A stretch of DNA of 64,000 bases from UBA3537 sp038138145 (GCA_038138145.1 JAYQDD010000006.1:62001-126000), one strand, 5' to 3'; counted from the stretch's first letter, positions 8,553-17,027 are shown. Numbers and translations: made by a program. The notes: generated from the sequence alone by a model not told the origin.

Positions 8553-8578
8553 GGCATTCAAAACTAAAAAAAGCAATT

Positions 8579-8917
8579 ATGAAAAAAGTAGAAGCAATCA
8601 TTAGAAAATCAAAATTTTCTTCTGTAAAAAAAGCCCTTCACGAAGTTGGCGTAAATTTCTTTTCCTATTGGGACGTTACTGGTCTTGGTAACGAAAAAGA
8701 AGGCCATGTATATCGTGGTGTTGCCTACAGTACAAGTGATATTCAACGTCGTTTTTTATCCATTGTCGTTAATGATGATTTTTTGGAAGTCACCATCAAA
8801 GCCATTTTGGATTCTGGTGCTACAGGTGAAGTAGGCGATGGAAAAATATTTGTAAGCGATATCGCAGAAGCCTACCGTATCCGTACCGGAGAAAAAGGCG
8901 GAGAAACCTTAAACTAA
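8579..8917 (+). CDS. glnK: Nitrogen regulatory protein P-II (GlnB/GlnK type)
   Basis: This small cytoplasmic trimeric signal protein (112 residues) senses 2-oxoglutarate and ATP/ADP and typically blocks Amt channels through its T-loop. The start MKKVEAIIRKSKF is the family beta-1 strand, so I chose ATG 8579; an in-frame GTG at 8522 would add residues unlike the family and lies inside the operator. The T-loop YRGVAYSTSD keeps a Tyr at position 50, matching Tyr51 of E. coli GlnB, but the following MVDFLPK-type sequence is replaced. The B-loop GEVGDGKIFV and C-terminal RIRTGE are present. The gene is 31 bases before amt2, so it is called GlnK from context. Confidence 0.93.
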   Translation: MKKVEAIIRKSKFSSVKKALHEVGVNFFSYWDVTGLGNEKEGHVYRGVAYSTSDIQRRFLSIVVNDDFLEVTIKAILDSGATGEVGDGKIFVSDIAEAYRIRTGEKGGETLN

Positions 8918-8948
8918 AATAATCACGACAACTTTTAAGATATAAATT

Positions 8949-10166
8949 ATGGAATTGACAACAAACAATGTATGGATGATGATCTGTACAGCATTGGTAT
9001 TTTTTATGCATACCGGTTTTGCTTTTTTAGAAATTGGCCTTACGCGCAAAAAAAATGCCATCAACATATTATTTAAAAATATTTTTATCATCACGTCTGG
9101 ACTTTTGCTTTATGCTATTGTCGGATTCAATCTAATGTATCCTGGTTTTGCAGAAGGCGCTCTTGGCGTTTTTGGTTTTGCTGGTTTTGGTTTGGAAGCA
9201 CCACTAGTAGAAGGGGTTTTGGATTTGGCTTATAATGAGGGCTACACCTACTGGACAGACTTTTTATTTCAAGGGATGTTTGCAGCAACCGCAGCAACCA
9301 TCGTTTCTGGTGCTGTCGCAGAGCGAATGAAAATTGGATCATTTATGATCTTTACGGTGCTTTATGTAGGGTTTGTATACCCGATTTTGGGCTCTTGGAA
9401 ATGGGGTGGAGGATTTTTGGATCAACTCGATACACCATTTTATGATTTTGCGGGATCAACATTGGTCCACTCTGTTGGTGGATGGGCGGCACTTATCGCC
9501 GTCATCTTGCTGGGTGCACGAATTGGAAAAATCAAAGACGGAAAAGTTCAAGCAATCCCTGGGCACAACATTCCATTAGCTACAGCCGGTGTTTTGATTC
9601 TATGGTTAGGATGGTTTGGTTTCAATGGAGGATCGGTACTTTCTGCTGATCCAGAATTGACCTCTTTAACCTTAGTGACCACCTGTATTGCCGCTGCCGC
9701 TGGTGGGGTATTTGCAGCTATTGCATCTACGGTAGTGTTCAAAAATTTAGATTTAACCATGTTTCTCAATGGAATTTTGGGTGGTCTTGTAGGGATTACT
9801 GCTGGTGCAGACCAAATGAGCCCAATGGATGCCGTATGGATTGGCGCTATAGCAGGAGTCTTGATTGTCTCTGCGGTTTCACTCATCGATCGTTTACGAC
9901 TCGATGATCCAGTAGGTGCAATTGCGGTACACTTGGTGTGTGGTATTTGGGGCACGCTTGCTGTGGGTATTTTCGGCGCATTGGCTTCTACAGAGCAGTT
10001 GGTTAGTCAATTGGTTGGCGTTTCTGCTTACGCTGGAGCTTGTATAGTATCATCAGTTATCATTATTGGTGGACTGAAATGGACACTTGGTATTCGTGTC
10101 AGTGAAAAAGAAGAAGTGCAAGGACTGGATATCCATGAGCATGGAATGAGTGCTTATTCAGAATAG
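8949..10166 (+). CDS. amt: Ammonium transporter, Amt family (second copy)
   Basis: This 405-residue inner-membrane ammonium channel is paralogous to the first Amt gene. The pore histidines are H174 (FAGSTLVHSVGGWAAL) and H328 (GAIAVHLVCGIWGT). The motifs FFMHTGFAFLEIGLTRKKNA and FAATAATIVSGAVAER are present. A C-terminal GLDIHEHGMSAYSE tail may be the P-II contact. It is probably cotranscribed with glnK, which lies 31 bases upstream. A longer loop between the second and third membrane segments (about residues 60-95) and lower similarity suggest the two copies differ in affinity or control. It ends with a TAG stop and is followed by a strong terminator. Confidence 0.94.
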   Translation: MELTTNNVWMMICTALVFFMHTGFAFLEIGLTRKKNAINILFKNIFIITSGLLLYAIVGFNLMYPGFAEGALGVFGFAGFGLEAPLVEGVLDLAYNEGYTYWTDFLFQGMFAATAATIVSGAVAERMKIGSFMIFTVLYVGFVYPILGSWKWGGGFLDQLDTPFYDFAGSTLVHSVGGWAALIAVILLGARIGKIKDGKVQAIPGHNIPLATAGVLILWLGWFGFNGGSVLSADPELTSLTLVTTCIAAAAGGVFAAIASTVVFKNLDLTMFLNGILGGLVGITAGADQMSPMDAVWIGAIAGVLIVSAVSLIDRLRLDDPVGAIAVHLVCGIWGTLAVGIFGALASTEQLVSQLVGVSAYAGACIVSSVIIIGGLKWTLGIRVSEKEEVQGLDIHEHGMSAYSE

Positions 10167-10194
10167 TATTTTTGTTAATTAATTTGTACTTTTG

Positions 10195-10230
10195 GTCCTC
10201 GGTCATTGTCTTGGCTGAGGACTTTTTTTT
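10195..10230 (+). terminator. Rho-independent terminator of glnK-amt2
   Basis: GTCCTCGGTC (10195-10204) pairs with GGCTGAGGAC (10213-10222), including two wobble pairs, around an 8-base loop. Eight T follow at 10223-10230. Confidence 0.85.
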
Positions 10231-10242
10231 AATCAATAAATC

Positions 10243-11241
10243 ATGGCAAGTAGCAAAATCACTTTAAAAGAATTAGCGTCTATTTTAGGCGTATCCATTT
10301 CAACAATTTCAAAGGCGCTAAACGACAGTCATGAAATTAGTGATGCTACTAAAAAGCGTATTGTAGAGTTGGCAAAATTACACAATTATAGGCCCAATAA
10401 AATTGCATTGGGTTTAAAATCTGGGTGTACCAACACTATTGCTGTTGTTATTCCATCCGTACAAAACAGTTTTTTTGCACGCGCCTTGTATGGCATAGAA
10501 AGTGTAATATCTCAAACCAAATACAGTACAATAGTTTGCTTAACTAAAGAATCCCACGACAAAGAAGTGGATAATTTTGATATGTTGAGTAATGGTGTAG
10601 TTGATGGATTTATTGTTGCCGTTTCAGAAGAAACGCAAACCCTAGAAGACTTTAGTCATTTTGAAGACGCTATAAATGATGAAAAATCAATAGTGATGTT
10701 TGATCGTGTAATCCATTCTATTCCTTGCACCAAAGTGACCACCAACGATTATACAGCTATTTCAGAAGCTACGCAAGGTTTGATTAAATCCAATAGAAAA
10801 AATATTATTTTATTGTCTGCAATCAACAATTTGAATGTAGGAAAACAAAGAACAAAAGGATATAAAAAAGCCATGGCTGATGCAGGCCTAACGCCAATTG
10901 TTTTGACATCTGACCGCAATGGGGTTGCCAATACTCTAAAAGAATATATCAAAAACAATCCGCTCGACGCCGTCATTGCACTAGACACAGATGCATCCTT
11001 TGCTTCTTATAAAGTCGCTAGAGAACTCAACAGGAAAATCCCTGATGACATGGCTGTAATTGGATATGTTAGTGAACGTATGGCACCTTATCTCGCCCCT
11101 GAACTAACAACCATCAATCAACATAGTTATACAATGGGTAAAACCGCTGCGTCTCTGCTGATTGAACAATTAGAAAATAAATCTAATTCTGACCATTCGG
11201 TAGTAATAGACTCTACGCTTTCTCAGCGTGCATCTTCTTAA
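10243..11241 (+). CDS. LacI-family transcriptional regulator
   Basis: This 332-residue DNA-binding protein has the N-terminal LacI helix-turn-helix (TLKELASILGVSISTISKALN, about residues 5-25) and hinge helix region (YRPNKIALGLKSG). A periplasmic-binding-protein-like effector domain follows (TIAVVIPSVQNSFFARALYGIE onward). LacI-type regulators usually respond to sugars or nucleosides. No sugar gene adjoins it, and its neighbours are the ammonium transporters upstream and ssb downstream, so its targets cannot be told from context. It starts only 12 bases after the amt2 terminator T-run, leaving little room for a promoter of its own. Low-level read-through from the amt2 operon is possible. Confidence 0.92.
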   Translation: MASSKITLKELASILGVSISTISKALNDSHEISDATKKRIVELAKLHNYRPNKIALGLKSGCTNTIAVVIPSVQNSFFARALYGIESVISQTKYSTIVCLTKESHDKEVDNFDMLSNGVVDGFIVAVSEETQTLEDFSHFEDAINDEKSIVMFDRVIHSIPCTKVTTNDYTAISEATQGLIKSNRKNIILLSAINNLNVGKQRTKGYKKAMADAGLTPIVLTSDRNGVANTLKEYIKNNPLDAVIALDTDASFASYKVARELNRKIPDDMAVIGYVSERMAPYLAPELTTINQHSYTMGKTAASLLIEQLENKSNSDHSVVIDSTLSQRASS

Positions 11242-11244
11242 ATA

Positions 11245-11269
11245 AAAAACCCACGCAAGGTGGGTTTTT
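11245..11269. terminator. Bidirectional terminator between lacI-type gene and ssb
   Basis: CCCAC (11250-11254) and GTGGG (11260-11264) form a stem around gcaag, flanked by A5 on the left and T5 on the right, so it can work in both directions for these convergent genes. Confidence 0.8.
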
Positions 11270-11292
11270 CAATGCACTATTTCTGTTTGAAA

Positions 11293-11619
11293 TTAAAGCA
11301 TCAGGAGCTCATTGACCACAACTTCTGTGGTGTAGCGCTTTTGTCCTTCTTTGTCCTCGTAGCTTCGTGTACTCAGCTTACCTTCAATGGCAATTTCCTT
11401 GCCTTTGGACACATACTGCTCAATAAGTTCCGCTGTTTTGTTCCACGCAACGATGTTGTGCCAGTCTGTTTTGGTTTGTTTTTGACCGTCTTTGTCTTTG
11501 TAATGTTCATTTGTCGCCAATGAAAATTTAGCCAATTTTTTACCGCTATCAAGCGTAATAATTTCTGGGTCGTTCCCCAAGTTTCCAATTAACTGTACTT
11601 TGTTTCTTAGTGTGTTCAT
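11293..11619 (-). CDS. ssb: Single-stranded DNA-binding protein, short form
   Basis: This 108-residue protein is essentially one OB fold: VQLIGNLGNDPEI, FSLATNE, TDWHNIVAWNKTAE, KGKEIAIEGKLSTRSYEDKEG, TTEVVVNELLML. It binds single-stranded DNA in replication and repair. It stops straight after the OB fold, so the flexible tail and acidic DDDIPF-like tip that recruits partner proteins in E. coli SSB are absent. Short SSBs of this kind occur in Flavobacteriia, and a longer copy may exist elsewhere in the genome. It is divergent from the Cys-rich gene at 11784. A possible -7 box TATATTTG on the minus strand lies in the shared 164-base spacer. Confidence 0.93.
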   Translation of the reverse strand: MNTLRNKVQLIGNLGNDPEIITLDSGKKLAKFSLATNEHYKDKDGQKQTKTDWHNIVAWNKTAELIEQYVSKGKEIAIEGKLSTRSYEDKEGQKRYTTEVVVNELLML

Positions 11620-11728
11620 AATTTTTGTTTTTAATGTTTAACAGTTATGCCATCGAACTTTTCGACACTGCAAATATATTTCCCGTGTTTTGACTTAATC
11701 GGTAGTTTGTTGTTTACTTTCATTTGTA

Positions 11729-11748
11729 GTCGTTTGTTGTCGTTTATT
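11729..11748. repeat. 10-base tandem repeat in the ssb divergent promoter region
   Basis: gtcgtttgtt is followed directly by gtcgtttatt, and a related ggtagtttgttgtttac lies just upstream (11701-11717). It sits between the divergent starts of ssb and the small Cys-rich gene, so it could be a regulator site, but nothing else supports that. Confidence 0.35.
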
Positions 11749-11783
11749 AAAGAATATTTTGTAGTTTTATAAAAAAATAAACC

Positions 11784-12134
11784 ATGAGTACAAAACATTG
11801 CTTAGAGTGTAGCGAAAAAATAGTAGGCCGCACCGACAAAAAGTTTTGCAGCGATGGATGCCGCAATACCTACAACAACCGCATGAACAAAGACCAAAAA
11901 AATTTGATGCGGAACATCAATAACCGCTTGCGTAAAAACTGGCGTATCTTAGAACAATTGAATCCCCATCAAAAAACAAAAAAATCGAGGGCACAGCTTA
12001 CCGCATTGGGGTTCGATTTTAATTATTTCACCAGTATTTATACCACCAAAACAGGCAATGTCTATTATTTTGTGTATGATCAAGGCTATCTACCCTTAGA
12101 GAATGATTTTTTTGCTTTGGTCAAACGCGATTAA
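11784..12134 (+). CDS. Small Cys-rich (zinc-ribbon-like) protein of unknown function
   Basis: This 116-residue protein has an N-terminal putative zinc-binding motif, C6-x2-C9 and C22-x3-C26 (HCLECSEKIVGRTDKKFCSDGC), followed by a basic, Asn- and Arg-rich helix (about residues 28-60). The C-terminus is more aromatic (YFTSIYTTKTGNVYYFVYD). The layout suggests a nucleic-acid or protein-binding adaptor. It is divergent from ssb with a 164-base spacer, so a link to DNA metabolism is possible but not shown. I do not recognise a named family. ATG 11784 is the only good start and lies 10-20 bases after an AT-rich promoter-like stretch. Confidence 0.72.
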   Translation: MSTKHCLECSEKIVGRTDKKFCSDGCRNTYNNRMNKDQKNLMRNINNRLRKNWRILEQLNPHQKTKKSRAQLTALGFDFNYFTSIYTTKTGNVYYFVYDQGYLPLENDFFALVKRD

Positions 12135-12232
12135 AATTTTACTCTAACCCCAAACTTGACGTTTTTGGCACTTTTTTAGTCCTAAAACAATACAAAAACT
12201 CCATTTTTCACACCTTTTTTTTGATAATTTTT

Positions 12233-12290
12233 ACCGTTTATTACGTCAAATGGCCACTTATTACGTCAAATGGCCGTTTGTTACATGACC
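12233..12290. repeat. Direct repeats with 20-base period
   Basis: ttattacgtcaaatggcc occurs at 12238-12255 and again exactly at 12258-12275. A degenerate third copy starts at 12278 (ttgttacatgacc). The period of about two helical turns suggests side-by-side binding of a dimer, as with direct-repeat regulators such as the LytTR family. It lies in the 326-base spacer between the Cys-rich gene and the TPR gene. Confidence 0.55.
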
Positions 12291-12381
12291 CTTGCAGTTG
12301 CTTAGACTTGCTTGTATTTTTACATTGTAATTTATTTTATTTTACACATTTTTTTAAAAGTTAAATTGGTTAATTTGAAAA

Positions 12382-12407
12382 AGCATCCGTTCCAGGATGC
12401 TTTTTTT
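12382..12407 (+). terminator. Orphan rho-independent terminator (candidate small RNA end)
   Basis: AGCATCC (12382-12388) and GGATGCT (12395-12401) form a perfect stem around gttcca, with A's before and seven T's after. It lies 248 bases after the nearest upstream ORF and 53 bases before the next, with a separate promoter box in between. It may end a short untranslated RNA started near 12325, where tacattg resembles a -7 box, or be a leader attenuator. Confidence 0.65.
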
Positions 12408-12432
12408 CATCACTATATTTAAAAAAATCAAT

Positions 12433-12440
12433 TACATTTG
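12433..12440 (+). promoter_or_regulatory. Candidate -7 box for the TPR gene
   Basis: TACATTTG is an exact TAnnTTTG match 20 bases before the ATG at 12461. The -33 region is not clear. The short predicted leader fits Bacteroidota promoters. Confidence 0.45.
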
Positions 12441-12460
12441 AACCGTTAAAAAATTTACCT

Positions 12461-13156
12461 ATGAAATTCAAATACATTGCACTTTATCTATTCTTCGGAA
12501 TAACAACTCAATTTAGTTTTGCTCAAACCAACACCGCATTATTAGATCACTACAAATCCTATTATGCCCAAATGCAAAAGCAAGGCGATGTTCAAGGCGT
12601 TATTAATGCGATGACGCATTTGTTGGTGTTGGAACCCAATGTGGCGCGACAAGATACTTTAGCGGCTTTGTACATGAATCAAGGGCAGTATATGCAAGCG
12701 CTCAATATCTTAGGAATCCAAAAAGAAGAAACGGATTCAGATATGGCGGTTGAAGTTAAAGCGGTGTGCCTAAAATCCCTAAACGAACCCGTTCGTGCTC
12801 TGGAACACTATGAGCTATTGTTTAAGCGCAAACCCAATGTGGGCTTGGCTTATGAATTGGCCGATTTGAAAATTCAAACCAATGATTTGACTGGAGCAAA
12901 CCTTAATATCACCTATGGAATGGCCAACAGTACCGATGAAATGATGAAGCCCTATTATGAAACACAAACGCCTTATCAAGTCCCCATTAAAGCTGGTTTT
13001 TTGTATCTAAAATCTATTGTGAAATTCCAAGAAAATCCTGAAACCAATCACGATGCGGCTATTGCTATCTTGGATGAAGCCTTAGCTTTGGCGCCTGAAT
13101 TTAATCTCGCAACATTGGCAAAAACAGCGATTTCAAATCAGAAAACAGCGCAATAG
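12461..13156 (+). CDS. Exported tetratricopeptide-repeat protein
   Basis: This 231-residue protein has a signal peptide (MKFKYIALYLFFGITTQFSFAQ, cleavage probably after FAQ) and helical TPR-like repeats, for example VARQDTLAALYMNQGQYMQALNIL and GFLYLKSIVKFQEN. TPR domains mediate protein contacts; its partner is unknown. The gene stands alone between an upstream promoter box and a strong downstream bidirectional terminator and ends with a TAG stop. Confidence 0.75.
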   Translation: MKFKYIALYLFFGITTQFSFAQTNTALLDHYKSYYAQMQKQGDVQGVINAMTHLLVLEPNVARQDTLAALYMNQGQYMQALNILGIQKEETDSDMAVEVKAVCLKSLNEPVRALEHYELLFKRKPNVGLAYELADLKIQTNDLTGANLNITYGMANSTDEMMKPYYETQTPYQVPIKAGFLYLKSIVKFQENPETNHDAAIAILDEALALAPEFNLATLAKTAISNQKTAQ

Positions 13157-13189
13157 GATATATACTATTATAGTATTTATATAAAAAAA

Positions 13190-13218
13190 GCCACAACATT
13201 TGTTGTGGCTTTTTTTTT
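13190..13218. terminator. Bidirectional terminator
   Basis: GCCACAAC (13190-13197) pairs with GTTGTGGC (13202-13209) around attt, with A7 before and T9 after. It serves the TPR gene (+) and the convergent M13 peptidase gene (-). Confidence 0.88.
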
Positions 13219-13228
13219 AAATCATTAG

Positions 13229-15283
13229 TTACCAAATACGTACCCGTTCTTCAGGAGCAAGATACATAGCGTCACCTTCTTTGATATCGAATGCTTCATA
13301 GAAGGCATCAATATTTTTAAGCGGTTGTGTAGCTCTGTAAATCCCAGGGGAGTGTGGGTCAGTTTTGATCTGTGTTCTTAGTGCGTCTTCGCGCGTTAGT
13401 GTACGCCAAACCGTAGCCCATGACATAAAAAAGCGTTGCTCTGCAGTAAAACCATCTATGGGTTCTGGTCGTCCATTTTCTTCAAAAAACAATTGTAATC
13501 CATCGTAAGCACCAAGCACACCACCAAGATCTCCAATGTTTTCTCCAAGGGTAAATTCTCCATTGATAAAGACATCCTCAAGCACTTCAATCTTGCTGTA
13601 CTGATCGGCCAATGCTTTTCCGCGTTTTTCAAATTCTTTTAAATCTTGATCTGTCCACCAGTTATTGACATTTCCGTCCCCATCGAAGCGGGCTCCTGAA
13701 TCGTCAAAAGCATGTGAAATTTCATGCCCAATTACTGCACCAATACCACCATAGTTTACGGCTTCATCGGCAGTGTAGTTGTAGAAGGGTGGTTGCAAAA
13801 TAGCCGCTGGGAAAACAATCTCGTTGTTCAGTGGATTGAAATAAGCATTGACTGTTTGTGGCGGCATACCCCATTCGGTTTTATCGACGGGTTTTCCTAT
13901 TCGAGAGAGGTTGTCTTTAAGACTCCATTCAGAAACGGCCAACATGTTTTCCGCATAAGAATTTCCTTCTTTAACGTTAAGTTCAGAATAATCTTCCCAC
14001 TCATCAGGGTAAGCAATTTTTACTGTAAATTTATCAAGCTTTTCGATGGCTTTGGCTTTGGTTTCATCACCCATCCAATCAAGTTTTTCAATACGTAATT
14101 GGAACGCCTTGATAACATTGGCAATCATTTTTTCGGCTTTTGCTTTTGCTTCTGGTGGAAATTTGGCTTCTACGTAGAGTTTTCCAATGGCTTCTCCAAC
14201 AGTGTTGCTCACTGTTCCCAGTGCGCGTTCTTCGGCAGGGCGTTGTTTTTTTGCGCCACGAAGTGTTTTACTGTAAAAATCCCAATTGGCTTTTTCAATT
14301 TCTGTACTGAGATAACTGGCGGCATTGTCGAGCGTACTCCATGTCATCAGCGTCTTTAAATCCTCAATACTTGTTGTTTTTAAAAATGAATTTAACTCTG
14401 CCATATATTTTGGTTGCATGACCAACACTTGTTCTGGAATTTCAGAAACACCCATATCGGTCATAAATTTTTTCCAATCAATTACGGGAGTGATCGCGCT
14501 TAATTCTTCGATACTTTTAGGGTTATTGAAGTTTCGAACATCACGGCGTTGTACTTTGTCTAAACGTGGCGTAGCAAGTGCAGTTTCGAGTGCCAACACT
14601 TTTTGGGCTGCTGCACGTGCGTCGTCTTTGCTGTAGTTGATGAATTCAAACATACGTGCCATATGGTTCACATATTGCTGTCTGATGTCTTTGGTTTTAT
14701 CATCTTGATCTAAATAATAGTCGCGTTGAAGACCTAAACCACCGGGGTAAACCCATGTGGTGTTCATGCTGCTGTCATTGAGGTCTGCATTGGCACCAAT
14801 GCCTGCAAATGGTGCAGATACGCCTACGGTTTTGGCATAAACTTCTTGAAGATCGCTTATGTTTTGTATACTTGAAATAGCTTTTAAAAGCGGCTGAATA
14901 GGGGTTATACCTGCTTCATTTCGCGCAACTGTATCGAGTTCTGATTCAAACACCAAAAGGGCCTTTTTTTGATCACTGCCTTCGGCATATGTACCAAGTT
15001 CTTTTGATGTTTTGATGATGTCAAGAACATCTTTTCGTGTGGATTTTCGCAACACACTAAAACCGCCCCATCGCGATTCGTCATCTGGAATGGTATTGGT
15101 TTTTACCCAATTGCCATTGACATAGTCATAAAAATTATCTTTAGGATTTACGTCCGTATCCATGTTTTCTAAGATAATTCCGGGAATTTTTTCAACATCA
15201 GCGGTTGTTTTGGCATCATTTTTACAAGCCATGACACAAAAACATCCGAGTGTTGCTAAGAAGATTTTTTGTTTGAGATTCAT
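13229..15283 (-). CDS. M13 family zinc metallopeptidase (neprilysin/PepO-like), lipoprotein
   Basis: This 684-residue protein has the standard M13 length and two-domain layout. The N-terminus MNLKQKIFLATLGCFCVMACKND has a lipobox ending VMAC, so it is a lipoprotein at the cell envelope. The zinc site is GHEISHAFDD, with the third ligand in GENIGDLGG downstream. The C-terminus ends with PEERVRIW, the usual family end (VW/IW). These enzymes cut oligopeptides before hydrophobic residues and could process peptides taken up as nutrients. The gene is monocistronic, between two noncoding stretches. Confidence 0.94.
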   Translation of the reverse strand: MNLKQKIFLATLGCFCVMACKNDAKTTADVEKIPGIILENMDTDVNPKDNFYDYVNGNWVKTNTIPDDESRWGGFSVLRKSTRKDVLDIIKTSKELGTYAEGSDQKKALLVFESELDTVARNEAGITPIQPLLKAISSIQNISDLQEVYAKTVGVSAPFAGIGANADLNDSSMNTTWVYPGGLGLQRDYYLDQDDKTKDIRQQYVNHMARMFEFINYSKDDARAAAQKVLALETALATPRLDKVQRRDVRNFNNPKSIEELSAITPVIDWKKFMTDMGVSEIPEQVLVMQPKYMAELNSFLKTTSIEDLKTLMTWSTLDNAASYLSTEIEKANWDFYSKTLRGAKKQRPAEERALGTVSNTVGEAIGKLYVEAKFPPEAKAKAEKMIANVIKAFQLRIEKLDWMGDETKAKAIEKLDKFTVKIAYPDEWEDYSELNVKEGNSYAENMLAVSEWSLKDNLSRIGKPVDKTEWGMPPQTVNAYFNPLNNEIVFPAAILQPPFYNYTADEAVNYGGIGAVIGHEISHAFDDSGARFDGDGNVNNWWTDQDLKEFEKRGKALADQYSKIEVLEDVFINGEFTLGENIGDLGGVLGAYDGLQLFFEENGRPEPIDGFTAEQRFFMSWATVWRTLTREDALRTQIKTDPHSPGIYRATQPLKNIDAFYEAFDIKEGDAMYLAPEERVRIW

Positions 15284-15397
15284 AAGATTAATGATTTATA
15301 ATAGATTAGTTCCTAAATATAACGATTGTAGGGCATAATTTGTTACATAGATTGATAAATTTAACATTCACCAAGTACATAAAATCGTTCAAAACAC

Positions 15398-15931
15398 CTA
15401 TTCACTAGGGTTTTGTATTTGTTTTTCGTATGTTTTATTGATTTGTCGCACAAGGTTGTTGTAGGCAGTCAAAACAGTGTTGCGTGCCGTTGTTTTCAGC
15501 GCTTGCGTTGCTTTTGCATTTGAATATTCGTTGTAGAGGAAAATGCCTGTTTCTAAAACTTTAATGCGTACCCAAATAGAATTGGTATCAAAGACCTCAG
15601 GAATATTAAGATTTAAATCTTTGAAGTAAATTTTGAGGTTCCGTTCACTTTCCTCAAAGGCATTGGGTTTGTTTTCTTCCAATTTTAAAACTTCTTTTTG
15701 AAGTACAAAAAAAGCAGTCCATAACTCCAATTCAGCCAAAGCACCATCGTCAATATTCAGTACATTTTGGTATTGATTTTGAGAATTTTCATCTGAAATA
15801 ATCGTTTTAGGAGCAGCACTCAATTCAATTTTTGACGCTTTGTTGTTGTTGGACGTACAGCCTATGAGTGACAACAGTGACAAAAAACTGATCACAAAAA
15901 AAATGGTACATTTGATATGTTTTAGCGTCAT
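15398..15931 (-). CDS. Putative lipoprotein of unknown function
   Basis: This 177-residue protein has a lipoprotein signal (FLSLLSLIGCTSNN, lipobox LIGC), then a low-complexity linker and a mostly helical body from about residue 55 (GALAELELWTAFFVLQKEVLKLEENKPNAF). I recognise no known family. It lies 114 bases upstream of the M13 peptidase start on the same strand and may be cotranscribed, or simply adjacent. Confidence 0.65.
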   Translation of the reverse strand: MTLKHIKCTIFFVISFLSLLSLIGCTSNNNKASKIELSAAPKTIISDENSQNQYQNVLNIDDGALAELELWTAFFVLQKEVLKLEENKPNAFEESERNLKIYFKDLNLNIPEVFDTNSIWVRIKVLETGIFLYNEYSNAKATQALKTTARNTVLTAYNNLVRQINKTYEKQIQNPSE

Positions 15932-16048
15932 GTTTGTCCAAAAAATTATACAAACAAAGATGGTAATAAATTAGATATTTTACTAAGAAAAGTATTTTTT
16001 TAGAACATATTTATCTTAAAAATCCCAAATCAAAACAACACACAAACA

Positions 16049-16990
16049 ATGAATAAACAGTCAAAACATCTTATTATTGGTGCTTCTGGACAGATTGGCT
16101 CTGTGCTTACGTCTTCTTTGCGCCAACGTTATGGTGCTTCTGCTGTGGTTGCTAGTGATATCAAACAACCAAAAACTGATTTTTCACCGTCGGGACCTTT
16201 TGAGCAAATTGATGCTACAAATTATGACGAACTTTTAGCGGTGATCGAAAAACATAACATCAAGGTGGTCTACTTGATGGCCGCCATGTTGAGTGCAACA
16301 GCAGAAAAACACCCCGAAAAAGCATGGGATTTGAATATGAGTTCACTGTTTCATGTTTTGAATTTGGCCAAAGAGGGGCATGTAAAACAACTATTTTGGC
16401 CTTCAAGTATTGCCGTTTTTGGGCCATCTTCGCCCAAAATTAATGTTCCACAACACACCCTAATGGAACCCACTTCAGTGTATGGGATTTCCAAACTTGC
16501 AGGAGAACGTTGGTGTGCTTATTACCACAAAAAATATGGAGTTGATGTACGCAGTTTGCGTTTTCCTGGACTCATAGGATGGCAATCTGCTCCGGGTGGT
16601 GGCACTACGGACTATGCCGTCGATATTTTTTATAAAGCGGTTGCTCAAGAGCCGTTTGAATGTTTTTTGTCGGAAGATACGGCCTTGCCTATGATGTATA
16701 TGGACGATGCCATAAAAGCGGTGTTCATGTTGATGGAAGCCGATGCGGAACAGATTAAAATAAGATCATCCTACAATTTGGCGGCATTGAGTTTTACGCC
16801 TAAAACGTTGTACAACACCATTTTAAACCATTGCCCAAATTTTAAAATCAATTATGCGCCTGATTTTCGTCAGTCCATCGCCGATAGTTGGCCCGAAAGT
16901 ATTGATGATTGTTGTGCACAAAATGACTGGGGATGGCGTCCTGAATTTGACTTAGAGTCGATGGTAAAAGATATGCTTAAACACTTATGA
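16049..16990 (+). CDS. L-threonine 3-dehydrogenase, SDR (epimerase-like) type
   Basis: This 313-residue cytoplasmic enzyme of the extended short-chain dehydrogenase family has the NAD-binding GASGQIG near residue 12 and the YGISK catalytic Tyr/Lys motif. The segment RFPGLIGWQSAPGGGTTDYAVDIF is typical of the SDR-type threonine dehydrogenase known from Flavobacterium and other bacteria. The reaction oxidises L-threonine to 2-amino-3-ketobutyrate, which Kbl or spontaneous decay turns into glycine or aminoacetone. No kbl gene adjoins. Other UDP-sugar epimerases share the fold, but the PGGGTTDYAVD segment makes threonine dehydrogenase the better call. Confidence 0.88.
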   Translation: MNKQSKHLIIGASGQIGSVLTSSLRQRYGASAVVASDIKQPKTDFSPSGPFEQIDATNYDELLAVIEKHNIKVVYLMAAMLSATAEKHPEKAWDLNMSSLFHVLNLAKEGHVKQLFWPSSIAVFGPSSPKINVPQHTLMEPTSVYGISKLAGERWCAYYHKKYGVDVRSLRFPGLIGWQSAPGGGTTDYAVDIFYKAVAQEPFECFLSEDTALPMMYMDDAIKAVFMLMEADAEQIKIRSSYNLAALSFTPKTLYNTILNHCPNFKINYAPDFRQSIADSWPESIDDCCAQNDWGWRPEFDLESMVKDMLKHL

Positions 16991-17000
16991 CACACCCACA

Positions 17001-17027
17001 AAAAAACCCACTCATCGGAGTGGGTTT

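Noticed and set aside
8522..8917. Longer P-II reading frame starting at GTG 8522
   Set aside because: The extra 19 residues are unlike the family and overlap the candidate operator; ATG 8579 gives the standard start.
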